From NCBI GenBank assembly GCA_002455605.1, contig DKLE01000052.1, positions 1 to 18,822 of the forward strand: a DNA stretch of 18,822 nucleotides, in the 5' to 3' direction. Under the pieces are notes generated by a model that worked only from the letters and a program-made list of their open reading frames with translations, was not told the DNA's origin and did no database searches. The first letter of the stretch is position 1. Every line of letters begins with the position of its first letter. The position numbers and the translations under genes are program-made. This document shows positions 7,870 through 15,008 of this stretch, in pieces. Source of the stretch: Firmicutes bacterium UBA6648. Its GTDB lineage: Bacteria; Bacillota; Clostridia; Peptostreptococcales; Anaerovoracaceae.

Positions 7870-8802
7870 ATGGCAATTCCAGAGAGTGCGAATAAAACCA
7901 GTATACTTTTAGAATCAGGAACAAACGAACTAGAAATAATTGAATTTACAGTTGCGGATGAGATTTTTGGAATAAACGTTGCTAAAGTACGTGAAATAAT
8001 GGTGGCCCAGGATGTAAAGCCGATGCCTAATTCACATCATGTGGTAGAAGGGGTATTTAAGCCAAGGGATGAAATTATAACTGTTATCAGTCTGGCTAAA
8101 TATTTAGGACTTCCTGAATGTGAGGACTCCGGACGTGACATTTTTGTTGTAACTCATTTTAATAAATTAAATTTTGAATTTCATGTACATACAGTAGTGG
8201 GCATCGACCGAATTTCCTGGACTGCAATTAAGAAACCGGATAAAGCGGTTTATGGAGGACAGGATGGTGCTGCTACAGGAATCGCAGAATATCAGGGCCG
8301 TCTTATCACCATCTTGGATTTTGAAAAGATTGTGGCGGATATCAGCCCGGAATCCAGTATTCAAGTGCAATCCATCGATGAATTGGGTGAGCGCCATACT
8401 ATGGAGAAAACTATTTTGATCGCGGAAGATTCTATGCTGCTTTCAAAGATGATTATAGAATGCTTGCATAAAGCAGGCTATAAAAATACTGTCAAGACGG
8501 ACAATGGTCAGGAAGCGTGGGATTACCTTCTGGAGGCGAGAGAATCAGGAGATCCTATCAGAGAGCACGTTGCCTGCATTGTGTCGGATATTGAAATGCC
8601 GTTAATGGATGGACACCGATTAACAAAGCTGGTAAAAGAGGATCCGGTTTTGAAAAGTATTCCGTTGATTCTATTTTCCTCTTTGATAAGCGAAGAGATG
8701 AGAATAAAAGGAAAGCAGCTTGGTGCCAACGAGCAGATCAGTAAGCCGGAGATCGGAAAACTGGTTTCAATCATTGATGAGTTGACAGGAAACAATAATT
8801 AA
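7870..8802 (+). CDS. cheV: chemotaxis coupling protein CheV (CheW domain plus receiver)
   Basis: The product has 310 residues. A CheW-like domain (about 20-160) couples receptors to the CheA kinase. A response-regulator receiver domain (about 180-305) tunes that coupling when phosphorylated. Receiver residues are visible: acidic pair E186/D187, phospho-acceptor D240 in IVSDIEMPLMDG, S270 and K292 in SKPE. The ATG at 7870 lies 6 bases after GGGAGGA. In-frame ATGs at 7837 and 7864 are upstream of, or touch, that site. It fits functionally with the three MCP genes in the window although none is adjacent. A TATAAT at 7800-7805 lacks a good -35 box, so it may have its own weak promoter or be read through from alsS. 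A strong terminator follows. Confidence 0.93.
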   Translation: MAIPESANKTSILLESGTNELEIIEFTVADEIFGINVAKVREIMVAQDVKPMPNSHHVVEGVFKPRDEIITVISLAKYLGLPECEDSGRDIFVVTHFNKLNFEFHVHTVVGIDRISWTAIKKPDKAVYGGQDGAATGIAEYQGRLITILDFEKIVADISPESSIQVQSIDELGERHTMEKTILIAEDSMLLSKMIIECLHKAGYKNTVKTDNGQEAWDYLLEARESGDPIREHVACIVSDIEMPLMDGHRLTKLVKEDPVLKSIPLILFSSLISEEMRIKGKQLGANEQISKPEIGKLVSIIDELTGNNN

Positions 8803-8840
8803 TAGTAATGAAAGATAAAAAAGTATCATTTAGATATGGT

Positions 8841-8894
8841 AAGTGCCCTTTAAAGGTTCGTCTTTTCGTCGGACTTTTAGAGGGCACTTTTTTT
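8841..8894 (+). terminator. intrinsic terminator after cheV
   Basis: AAGTGCCCT (8841-8849) pairs with AGGGCACTT (8881-8889) and is followed by a T run on the plus strand. The loop region contains additional pairing (AAAG...CTTT). The convergent nfo gene ends 5 bases downstream, but the minus-strand side lacks a T run. Confidence 0.85.
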
Positions 8895-8898
8895 ATTG

Positions 8899-9732
8899 CT
8901 AATCTTTGTAATTCCTTTTCAGCAGTTGAATTTCTTTTTCATATCCATCCAGCTCATTAGGGGTTTCCAGTATAAATGGCAGATGTCTGAGTCTCGGATG
9001 ATTGATAATCTCACAGATAGCCTCCAGCCCTATGTGACCTTCCCCTATTTTAGCGTGTCTGTCCTTATGGGCGGCAAGGGGATTTACGCTGTCATTTATG
9101 TGCATGGCATACAGCTTATCCAAGCCGATGATTTGATTAAATTCATCTAAGACACCGTCCAAATCATGTACGATATCATATCCGGCATCGTTTACATGGC
9201 AAGTATCCATGCATACACCGATTTTATCCCTTAATTGAACCTGATCAATAATTGCTTTCAGTTCTTCAAATCTGCTGCCCACTTCACTGCCTTTACCGGA
9301 CATGGTCTCCAGCAGAACAATGGTTGATTGGTTTGGGGTCATCAAATCATTGAGTAAGCCGGCGATTGTTTCTATGCCGGAATCCAGTCCCTGGCCTACA
9401 TGGCTGCCGGGGTGAAAATTATAGAAATTGTTTGGGAGAAATTCCATCCGCTTTAAATCATCTTCAATAATCATGCGGGCGAATTCTCTGGTCTTGGAAT
9501 CTTTGGAGCAGGGATTAACGGTATAGGGGGCATGAGCCACCAGTTTTGCAAATTTGTTTTTTTCTGCAATTTCTAAAAAAGCGTGTACATCCTTTTCGTC
9601 TATAGCTTTCGCCCTGCCTCCTCTTGGGTTTCTTGTAAAAAACTGAAACGTATTAGCTCCGATGGAAAGGGCAGTAAGGCCCATGTTTTTGAATCCTTTT
9701 GAAGCGGACAGATGGCAACCTATATTAAGCAT
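8899..9732 (-). CDS. nfo: endonuclease IV (AP endonuclease)
   Basis: This 277-residue enzyme cleaves DNA 5' to abasic sites in base excision repair and also handles oxidative lesions. It has a TIM-barrel fold with a trinuclear zinc centre. All expected metal ligands are visible: H67 (VAHAPY), H107 (FHPGSH), E142 (LLETM), D176 and H179 (CMDTCH), H211, D224 and H226 (KDRHAKIG), and E256 (FILETP). The ATG at 9732 is chosen because AAGGAG lies 8 bases upstream and the N-terminus (MLNIGCHLSASKG) then matches the family. The earlier ATG at 9762 lies inside the gntR gene. It follows gntR with a 13-base gap, and its ribosome site overlaps the gntR stop, so the two form an operon. Confidence 0.95.
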   Translation of the reverse strand: MLNIGCHLSASKGFKNMGLTALSIGANTFQFFTRNPRGGRAKAIDEKDVHAFLEIAEKNKFAKLVAHAPYTVNPCSKDSKTREFARMIIEDDLKRMEFLPNNFYNFHPGSHVGQGLDSGIETIAGLLNDLMTPNQSTIVLLETMSGKGSEVGSRFEELKAIIDQVQLRDKIGVCMDTCHVNDAGYDIVHDLDGVLDEFNQIIGLDKLYAMHINDSVNPLAAHKDRHAKIGEGHIGLEAICEIINHPRLRHLPFILETPNELDGYEKEIQLLKRNYKD

Positions 9733-9745
9733 ATTAATTAACTCC

Positions 9746-10375
9746 TTACATTCCGAAATCACTGATATCTTCTTTTAAAAAATGAATAGCGCCTTCTAAA
9801 TCATTTTTTCTTATACAATTTATAATTTTTACATGGTATTTAGTATCTGTAGGAATTTCTATGTTATTCCACTTGTCCCAATAAAACTGTGCATATGCAC
9901 GGGTTAGGGTATCAAGGGATTTTTTCAGCATGTTATAAGAAAATTCATTCCCGCAAAAAGAGATCAATTTTAGGTGAAATTCCATGTTATGTGCCCAGTG
10001 GGTGAAAAAATCGCAGGAAGCTTCATGAGCTGTACATGCCGAATCAATTTTCTCCAGCATGACCAGCTGCACCTCGGTTATATTGTGGATGCAAGCCCGA
10101 AGTGAACCCCCTTCCAGGATAACCCGATAGCTTAAAATATTTTCTATATCTTTTCTGGTCAGCTGAACCACGGCATAGCCATAACGGGGCATACTTCGGA
10201 GAATCCCCTCATTGCAAAGTTCTACTAATGCCTCGCGAACAGGAGATTTACTGACCTGATGTTTTTCTACAAGCATTTTTTCACTGATTATATCATTGGC
10301 GGCATAGTCTCCCTTGATAATACTTTGAAAGACCTCATTGTATATCATTTCTTTTAAGCTGGTATTGTTAGACAT
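9746..10375 (-). CDS. GntR-family transcriptional regulator, FCD (FadR-like) subfamily
   Basis: The 209-residue protein has an N-terminal winged helix (about 6-72, with the diagnostic VSKSPVREALVELCNEGIL at 41-59) and an all-helical FCD effector domain (about 77-205). Such proteins bind short palindromes as dimers and usually repress until a small carboxylate or amino-acid-like ligand binds. The FCD metal site looks incomplete: His134 and His181 are visible, but the usual Asp four residues before the first His is Asn130. Its neighbours are a divergent cysteine desulfidase-like gene (10565), the most likely target and perhaps source of the ligand, and the downstream nfo. AGGAG lies 5 bases before the start codon. 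A short inverted repeat (ACAGG...CCTGT) in the leader lies close to the ribosome site. Confidence 0.88.
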   Translation of the reverse strand: MSNNTSLKEMIYNEVFQSIIKGDYAANDIISEKMLVEKHQVSKSPVREALVELCNEGILRSMPRYGYAVVQLTRKDIENILSYRVILEGGSLRACIHNITEVQLVMLEKIDSACTAHEASCDFFTHWAHNMEFHLKLISFCGNEFSYNMLKKSLDTLTRAYAQFYWDKWNNIEIPTDTKYHVKIINCIRKNDLEGAIHFLKEDISDFGM

Positions 10376-10429
10376 AACTTCTCCTAAACAACAGGAGGAT
10401 TCCCTGTTTTTCTTTAATTTAATTATTTA

Positions 10430-10458
10430 ATAATACCAGAGAGCTATAAAAAATTCAA
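10430..10458 (-). promoter_or_regulatory. promoter of the gntR-nfo operon
   Basis: On the minus strand TTGAAT (10453-10458) and TATTAT (10430-10435) are separated by 17 bases. It is arranged back to back with the promoter of the divergent gene, whose -35 box starts 13 bases away. Confidence 0.7.
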
Positions 10459-10470
10459 GGGAGCTCTGAG

Positions 10471-10499
10471 TTGACTAATGATATTATTTCTGATATTAT
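10471..10499 (+). promoter_or_regulatory. promoter of the cysteine desulfidase-like gene
   Basis: TTGACT (10471-10476) and TATTAT (10494-10499) are separated by 17 bases. The predicted start near 10506 gives a leader of about 60 bases. A palindrome covers the -10 box. Confidence 0.75.
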
Positions 10500-10502
10500 C
10501 AG
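10490..10502. promoter_or_regulatory. candidate GntR operator over the -10 box
   Basis: CTGATATTATCAG is a perfect inverted repeat (6+1+6) that covers the -10 box of the plus-strand gene. A partial copy (ATGATATTAT, 10479-10488) lies just upstream. Two more inverted repeats lie downstream: CAGTAAT (10500-10506) with ATTACTG (10531-10537), and GTAAT/ATTAC within 10523-10535. The position between a regulator and its divergent neighbour suggests an operator; binding is inferred, not shown. Confidence 0.5.
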
Positions 10503-10564
10503 TAATAATATAAATATGAATCGTAATATGATTACTGTATAAAAAATCAAAATGGAGGGAAGCC

Positions 10565-11848
10565 ATGAATAAAGAAATCTGCCAAGCATATATTGAAATT
10601 TTAAAAAGTGAATTGATTCCGGCGCTGGGCTGTACAGAGCCCGGAGCAATAGCCTATGCTTCAGCAAAAGCTGCGGAAGTCTTAGGCGTTTTTCCCGAAC
10701 ACATAGAAATAAAATGCAGCGGAAATATTATAAAAAATGTCAAAGGTGTTGTGGTACCTAATTCCGGTGGGCTGAGAGGCATAGAAGCTGCAGCTGTTTT
10801 AGGAGCCATTGCCGGAAAACGCGGAGCGGAAAACGAGCTGGAGGTTCTCCATAGGATAACAGAGGAAGATATACGAGAGACCAGTAAGCTTTTGAAGCAA
10901 GACTTCTGTAAATGCACGCTCCAGGAGGGAGAAAGCAATTTATACATAGAGGTGTCGGCAGTTTGCGCCGATCATCAAGCTCAGATTATTGTAAAGGATA
11001 GCCATACCAATATCGTTTTAATAAAAAAAGACGGGGAGCTCCTGTTTGAAAAGGATATGCAAGGAGACGGCGGTAGACTGGAGGAAAAGAAAAAGCTTCT
11101 TAATGTTAAAGACATAATAGATTTTGCCGATACAGTAAATCTGGAAGAGGTAAAAGACATTTTGTCGTATCAGATTCATGTTAACACGGCTATAGCGGAA
11201 GAGGGCTTGACAAATGAATATGGGGCGTCTGTGGGAAAAACCTTGCTGGAATCCTACGGAAACGATATAAAAGTCAGGGCAAAGGCCAAGGCAGCTGCGG
11301 GATCGGATGCCCGTATGGGTGGCAGTTCCATGCCTGTAGTCATTAATTCCGGCAGCGGGAATCAGGGAATCACAGTCTCGGTACCGGTGGTAGAATATGC
11401 AAAGGAGCTAGGGGCTGATCAAGAGCAAATGTACCGTGCTTTACTGATCAGTAATCTGTTGTCCATACATATCAAAAAATATATCGGCAGATTATCTGCG
11501 TTTTGCGGAGCAGTAAGTGCAGCCTGCGGCAGCGGTGCTGCGATAACCTATCTATATGGAGGAAACTTTGAAGCTATTTCTTCCACAATCGTCAATACCA
11601 TAGGCAATGTAGGCGGCATTGTCTGTGACGGAGCGAAGGCTTCCTGTGCGGCGAAGATTGCGTCTTCCCTTGATGCAGCAATTATGGCCCACAATATGAC
11701 TGCGCAGAATAGAAAGTTCCAAAAGGGAGAGGGGATTATCACTGATGATATCGAAAAAACAATTGAGAATATTGGCTATATCGGACGTGAAGGAATGAAA
11801 GAGACAGATACAGGGATTCTACATTTAATGCTGGGTAACAAATATTGA
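10565..11848 (+). CDS. cyuA: L-cysteine desulfidase / serine dehydratase-alpha-like [4Fe-4S] enzyme (UPF0597, CyuA/CdsB family)
   Basis: The 427-residue protein belongs to the family of E. coli CyuA (YhaM) and archaeal CdsB, which degrade L-cysteine to pyruvate, ammonia and sulfide using an iron-sulfur cluster. Conserved segments are ALGCTEPGAIAYA (20-32), VVVPNSGGLRG (62-72), SAFCGAVSAACGSGAA (311-326) and GIVCDGAKASCAAKI (351-365). C23, C314 and C354 are candidate cluster ligands. The 40-residue spacing of the last two equals that between the cluster cysteines I recall for the Methanocaldococcus enzyme (C282/C322). GGAGGG lies 5 bases upstream of the start. The divergent GntR-type gene with a palindrome between them suggests substrate-controlled expression. 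A serine or other beta-eliminating lyase specificity cannot be excluded from sequence alone. It is convergent with the phage-like pair downstream. Confidence 0.8.
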   Translation: MNKEICQAYIEILKSELIPALGCTEPGAIAYASAKAAEVLGVFPEHIEIKCSGNIIKNVKGVVVPNSGGLRGIEAAAVLGAIAGKRGAENELEVLHRITEEDIRETSKLLKQDFCKCTLQEGESNLYIEVSAVCADHQAQIIVKDSHTNIVLIKKDGELLFEKDMQGDGGRLEEKKKLLNVKDIIDFADTVNLEEVKDILSYQIHVNTAIAEEGLTNEYGASVGKTLLESYGNDIKVRAKAKAAAGSDARMGGSSMPVVINSGSGNQGITVSVPVVEYAKELGADQEQMYRALLISNLLSIHIKKYIGRLSAFCGAVSAACGSGAAITYLYGGNFEAISSTIVNTIGNVGGIVCDGAKASCAAKIASSLDAAIMAHNMTAQNRKFQKGEGIITDDIEKTIENIGYIGREGMKETDTGILHLMLGNKY

Positions 11849-11883
11849 TAATCTATGTAAAATTTAAAGCATTTATTATAAAA

Positions 11884-11922
11884 CCTCCCGACTTATTTAC
11901 AAAGGAGAAATAAATCGGGAGG
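11884..11922. terminator. bidirectional terminator between cyuA and the phage-like gene pair
   Basis: CCTCCCGA (11884-11891) pairs with TCGGGAGG (11915-11922), and the stem continues through CTTATTT/AAATAAA with one mismatch. The minus-strand side runs into TTTTATAATAAA, so it best serves the minus-strand pair ending at 11944. It also lies 36 bases after the plus-strand cyuA stop. Confidence 0.8.
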
Positions 11923-11943
11923 TGATCTATTATTAAAGATGGT

Positions 11944-12399
11944 TTAAGCAAAATGCAATTGTACTAATGACAACACATCAGTACCACCAGAAACAGATTG
12001 AAGGCTGTAGCCGATTCTATTGTTCAGCTGCTCAGTGATTGGGACAGTACTTAATTGAATCATTCTTCCCGCTTGAGTTGTACTTACTCCGCACCAATAT
12101 CCTAAAGAGGAAGCTTGGGAGTTCTCGAGAAGAACTTCTGCCTTACCGTATATTACTATTTTAACAGGAGAACCATTTGGTATACCGCTTTCATAGATAA
12201 CCCCAACGGGAGTGACCGATCCGGCAGGAGCGATATCAACTGCATTCGGAAGGGAGGAAGATATGACAACAACAGTTCCTTTTAGACTGGTTCCGGTATT
12301 GTTTATAAAGCTTCCATATATTCCGCCCTCTGGCGTGAATCCTATGGCTCCGCTGCCAATTCGCTCAACAAATAAATCATAGCTTACAATGCCGCTCAT
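11944..12399 (-). CDS. small phage-structural-like protein (decoration/DUF2190-like appearance)
   Basis: The protein has 151 residues, with no signal peptide or membrane segment. It is Gly, Ser, Thr and Val rich with alternating beta-type pattern. Segments such as AGSVTPVGVIYESGIPNGSPVKIVIYGKAEV (58-88) and NNRIGYSLQSVSGG near the end look like the beta-rich capsid cement or decoration proteins of tailed phages, in which an additive value is followed by a regained 'IGY' strand. This is resemblance by eye, not a firm family assignment. The N-terminus MSGIVSYDLFVERIG parallels that of the gene just upstream (MASAISYELFTAKRG). Only 2 bases separate its start from the upstream stop, and no close ribosome site is seen, so translation is probably coupled. 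A terminator follows. No other phage gene is nearby. Confidence 0.62.
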   Translation of the reverse strand: MSGIVSYDLFVERIGSGAIGFTPEGGIYGSFINNTGTSLKGTVVVISSSLPNAVDIAPAGSVTPVGVIYESGIPNGSPVKIVIYGKAEVLLENSQASSLGYWCGVSTTQAGRMIQLSTVPITEQLNNRIGYSLQSVSGGTDVLSLVQLHFA

Positions 12400-12401
12400 G
12401 A

Positions 12402-12740
12402 TTAGCTTATAACGATATAAGGCACTCCAGCCTTTTCAGCGGTGGACAGAGCAATATAATCTGCTTCCGTGATTTGCTGATTCACCCAGGCAGGTGAAGC
12501 CAATGCAGCATTCCAATACCAATAAGAGTTGGTTGCGGTAACATACGCATAATCGGATAATTCTCCCGTAGGATATGCTGCTATCAAAGCGGCTGAATCT
12601 GCAAACTGCCCTTTGTAGCTGTCAATAGCAATATCCGGTAATTGACTTAAAGGAATCTTGCTGTCGATGTCCAATGAAGCAATTCCATCAGCAGCCCCTC
12701 GCTTTGCGGTGAATAATTCATAACTTATAGCACTTGCCAT
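12402..12740 (-). CDS. small phage tail/head-fibre-like protein
   Basis: This 112-residue protein has no signal peptide or membrane helix. Its early segment GIASLDIDSKIPLSQLP (20-36) is the type of sequence found where phage tail-fibre or head-fibre proteins change from an N-terminal attachment part to a shaft. YKGQFADSAALIAAYPTGE and DYAYVTATNSYWYWN (about 43-77) resemble the small beta-repeat of such proteins, and the C-terminus ends KAGVPYIVIS. The ATG at 12740 is chosen because AAGGGGGA lies 7 bases upstream; an in-frame ATG at 12782 is less well supported. It is the first gene of a coupled pair with the following 151-residue gene. The reading frames are intact, which argues against simple decay. 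Function in the host is unknown. Confidence 0.65.
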   Translation of the reverse strand: MASAISYELFTAKRGAADGIASLDIDSKIPLSQLPDIAIDSYKGQFADSAALIAAYPTGELSDYAYVTATNSYWYWNAALASPAWVNQQITEADYIALSTAEKAGVPYIVIS

Positions 12741-12754
12741 TATTAAAATCCCCC

Positions 12755-12847
12755 TTAAGATGTTACGATCCATAGAACACATGGATTGAATTTTCTAAAC
12801 CTGCATAACCTTGCATAATTATATTTGTTGATACATATAACAGCCAT
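12755..12847 (-). CDS. possible 30-residue small ORF upstream of the phage-like pair
   Basis: An ATG at 12847 is preceded by AAAGGA at 8 bases and opens a frame of 30 codons rich in Cys, Arg and aromatic residues (MAVICINKYNYARLCRFRKF...). It ends 14 bases before the start of the next gene. It has no recognised relatives and may be chance or a leader peptide. Confidence 0.2.
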   Translation of the reverse strand: MAVICINKYNYARLCRFRKFNPCVLWIVTS

Positions 12848-12874
12848 AAAATCAATCCTTTAAATTGACTTAAG

Positions 12875-12895
12875 AGTATGAAAAATTTTCATACT
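12875..12895. repeat. perfect 21-base palindrome
   Basis: AGTATGAAAA and TTTTCATACT flank a single central A. It could be a weak terminator on the plus strand, where T-rich sequence follows, or an operator for the minus-strand gene pair. No second copy was seen in the window. Confidence 0.6.
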
Positions 12896-12963
12896 TCTTT
12901 ATTTTATGCAGAAATATCGTTTTTGCGAATATTAAGGGAAAAAAGAAATAAGCAGTATTTCAT

Positions 12964-13017
12964 AAAAAAATAGGGACTGTGCACTGGTGGTTAAATAACC
13001 ACCAGTGCATAGCCCCT
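12964..13017 (-). terminator. terminator of MCP-3 (first copy of a repeated hairpin)
   Basis: On the minus strand a 21-base stem (ATGCACTGGTGGTTA core, with two imperfect pairs) with a 2-base centre is followed by TATTTTTTTATG. It lies 28 bases after the MCP-3 stop. The 46-base core 12972-13017 aligns without gaps to the hairpin at 14961-15006 with 34 identical positions, and several of the changes are compensatory. Confidence 0.85.
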
Positions 13018-13044
13018 TCATTTTCACCTCTTACAAATGGTATC

Positions 13045-14712
13045 TTATTTTAATACAAAATTTTCAACTAAACGTTGTAAATCAGCAGCTTGTTTGTTTA
13101 ACTCTTCACTAATTGCTGCACTTTCCTGGGAAGTTGCAGAATTGGTCTGAACTACTGAAGAAATCTGTTCGATCCCTACTGAAACTTGATTTAATGAATT
13201 GGCCTGCTCGTTTGAAGATAAAGTTATTTTATTAATTGTGTTAACCATTTCTTTAGATTCTATAACTACATCTGAAAGAGTCTTTGCGGCAATCTTTGCA
13301 ATCTCCGCCCCATTGGTTACTGCATGAATAGAGCCTTGTATTAACACAGTAGTATTCTTAGCTGCTTCAGCAGATTTCTGCGCCAAATTCCTAACTTCAT
13401 CAGCAACAACAGCAAAGCCTTTTCCTGCGGTACCCGCCCTTGCAGCTTCTACTGCCGCATTTAGAGCAAGTATATTTGTCTGGAATGCTATATCATCTAT
13501 GGTTTTAATGATTTTACTAATTTCAGTCGCCTTCTCATTAATTTCATCCATTGCAGAGAGCATCTCCTGCATCTGAACATTACTTTCTTCTATTTTAGTA
13601 CCTACACTATTGGCTTCCCCATCTGCTATACGGGCACTATCTGCATTCTCCTGTACCTTATTAGAGACTTCCATAATTGTTGCAGAAAGTTCTTCTACAG
13701 CTGAGGCCTGGGTTGCAGCACCTTGAGCGATATCCTGTGAACCTAGAGAAACTTGATTTGATCCATTTGCTACTTCTTTTGCTAATACTTGAATTGAAGA
13801 AAGAGTATTGTTCATTGAGTGATTTATGCGGAGTAATGATTCTTTAATTTTTAAAAATTCCCCTTTATATTCTCCGTCTATATTCTTGCTAAAATCGCCA
13901 TTTGCCATATACTCTATAGCCTTTGATGTATCTAAAATATTAACTTCCATATTGTGAATCATTTCATTCACACTACCAACAATAGTACCTATTGCATCAC
14001 TCCTAAGAGCTAGTTTCTCTATATAAGATTGATCCCCATTCTCAGAAAAATCAAGTTCTGATTTTGCACTAACATAATGACTGACATTTAAGATTGGTTT
14101 TAATGAAACTCTTAATAAAATCGTTATAAAGAAGGCCATTGCTAATACCCCGCCAACTAAGATAATTAATTGATTTACTATTATCTTCTTTAAAATTGTT
14201 GCGACGCCCATTTCTGGCACCACCGCCAAGTCAACTGCACCAAAATGATGTCCATTTACAGTTATAGGGATAAGCATATCCTTTACCCACATCTTTTGAA
14301 CTTCTGCATACCACATAGTGGTCATTTTGTTGCCATGCACAGCAGCATCTAAAGTATAATCATCTTCATAATTTTTATATCTCTTATTTGTATCACTATG
14401 AGCAATTGCTTTACCTTTATTATCAATTACAATAGCATATACCACACCTTCTTGATTTGCTTCTCGAGTAACTATTTGCTGTAGCTCTGTTTCAAAATCT
14501 CCACCCATTTCAACCACATTACCTACTTCTCTAGACAAAGCCTCCGCTCTCTCCATAGCTTTAGAATATAATGCCTCTTTTACACTCTTGTTTGTAGAAT
14601 AAATAGTTACACACGTATTAATTAACATCAGAACAGTTAAAAGTGATACTATGCCTATTCTCAAAGTACGATTTAAATTACTACCTAAAAAATTACTAAA
14701 AAATTTTTTCAT
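13045..14712 (-). CDS. methyl-accepting chemotaxis protein with single-Cache-like sensor (MCP-3)
   Basis: The 555-residue receptor has a first membrane helix at about 18-39 and an extracytoplasmic domain of about 140 residues. The PAS/Cache-like strand VVYAIVIDNKGKAIAHSD sits at 90-107, and FGAVDLAVVPEMG closes the domain at 157-169. The second membrane helix is at about 178-201. HAMP and a linker follow, then the signalling hairpin with its tip around 405-445. The ligand is unknown; the single-Cache form is often found with small organic acids. The ATG at 14712 has GAGGT 7 bases upstream. The frame reaches an ATG at 14745 with no such site. It is clearly less similar to MCP-1 and MCP-2 than these are to each other. 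It has its own promoter and terminator and is flanked on both sides by the repeated hairpin. Confidence 0.93.
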   Translation of the reverse strand: MKKFFSNFLGSNLNRTLRIGIVSLLTVLMLINTCVTIYSTNKSVKEALYSKAMERAEALSREVGNVVEMGGDFETELQQIVTREANQEGVVYAIVIDNKGKAIAHSDTNKRYKNYEDDYTLDAAVHGNKMTTMWYAEVQKMWVKDMLIPITVNGHHFGAVDLAVVPEMGVATILKKIIVNQLIILVGGVLAMAFFITILLRVSLKPILNVSHYVSAKSELDFSENGDQSYIEKLALRSDAIGTIVGSVNEMIHNMEVNILDTSKAIEYMANGDFSKNIDGEYKGEFLKIKESLLRINHSMNNTLSSIQVLAKEVANGSNQVSLGSQDIAQGAATQASAVEELSATIMEVSNKVQENADSARIADGEANSVGTKIEESNVQMQEMLSAMDEINEKATEISKIIKTIDDIAFQTNILALNAAVEAARAGTAGKGFAVVADEVRNLAQKSAEAAKNTTVLIQGSIHAVTNGAEIAKIAAKTLSDVVIESKEMVNTINKITLSSNEQANSLNQVSVGIEQISSVVQTNSATSQESAAISEELNKQAADLQRLVENFVLK

Positions 14713-14807
14713 TGTTGCTACCTCACTATTTTTTATTTTATGCAATGTCTCATATTAACTCATGAACCCTGGGATCTCGGAAACACTAAAATTTTATAAT
14801 GAATCTT

Positions 14808-14836
14808 ATAATACCACTTTGATAAATATTTGTCAA
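14808..14836 (-). promoter_or_regulatory. sigma-A-type promoter of MCP-3
   Basis: On the minus strand a perfect TTGACA (14831-14836) and TATTAT (14808-14813) are separated by 17 bases. The predicted start is near 14801, giving a leader of about 90 bases. ACCCTGG (14766-14772) and CCAGGGT (14874-14880) form an inverted repeat around the promoter. Confidence 0.82.
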
Positions 14837-14955
14837 TTTATTTCTTAATTCTCAAATTTTTCCTATAAAAATTCCAGGGTCCCAAGAGCAAGGAAGCTAT
14901 GGTATAATTGAACACTTTAATTTAGAAAATACTAGTAAATCATATAAAATAGCAG

Positions 14956-15008
14956 AAAAAAGGAGCTGTACACTAGTGGCTATTTAACCGCTAGTGTACA
15001 GCTCCTTT
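14956..15008 (-). terminator. terminator of the rubredoxin-flavodiiron operon (second copy of the repeated hairpin)
   Basis: AAAGGAGCTGTACACTAG (14959-14976) is a perfect 18-base inverted match to 14991-15008. The minus strand runs into TTTTTT after the stem. It begins only 7 bases after the stop codon of the flavodiiron gene and is homologous to the hairpin at 12972-13017. Confidence 0.92.

Larger units (their letters stand above)
12741..13044. other. intergenic region between MCP-3 and the phage-like pair
   Basis: About 300 bases. It holds the MCP-3 terminator hairpin at its right end (12964-13017), a 21-base palindrome (12875-12895), a possible 30-codon ORF, and the ribosome site of the 112-residue gene. 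No convincing promoter with both boxes was found for the phage-like pair. Confidence 0.7.

Noticed and set aside
10654..10947. Minus-strand ORFs within cyuA (10654-10947, 11548-11742)
   Set aside because: Shadow frames of a clearly conserved enzyme on the plus strand.
11944..14712. A complete mobile element containing the phage-like pair and MCP-3
   Set aside because: No transposase, integrase, terminal repeats with target duplication or attachment sites were found; only the two hairpin copies are shared.
14871..14884. T-box-like sequence (CCAGGGTCCC) upstream of MCP-3
   Set aside because: It lies upstream of the predicted transcription start, on the wrong side of the promoter, and lacks the T-box core.
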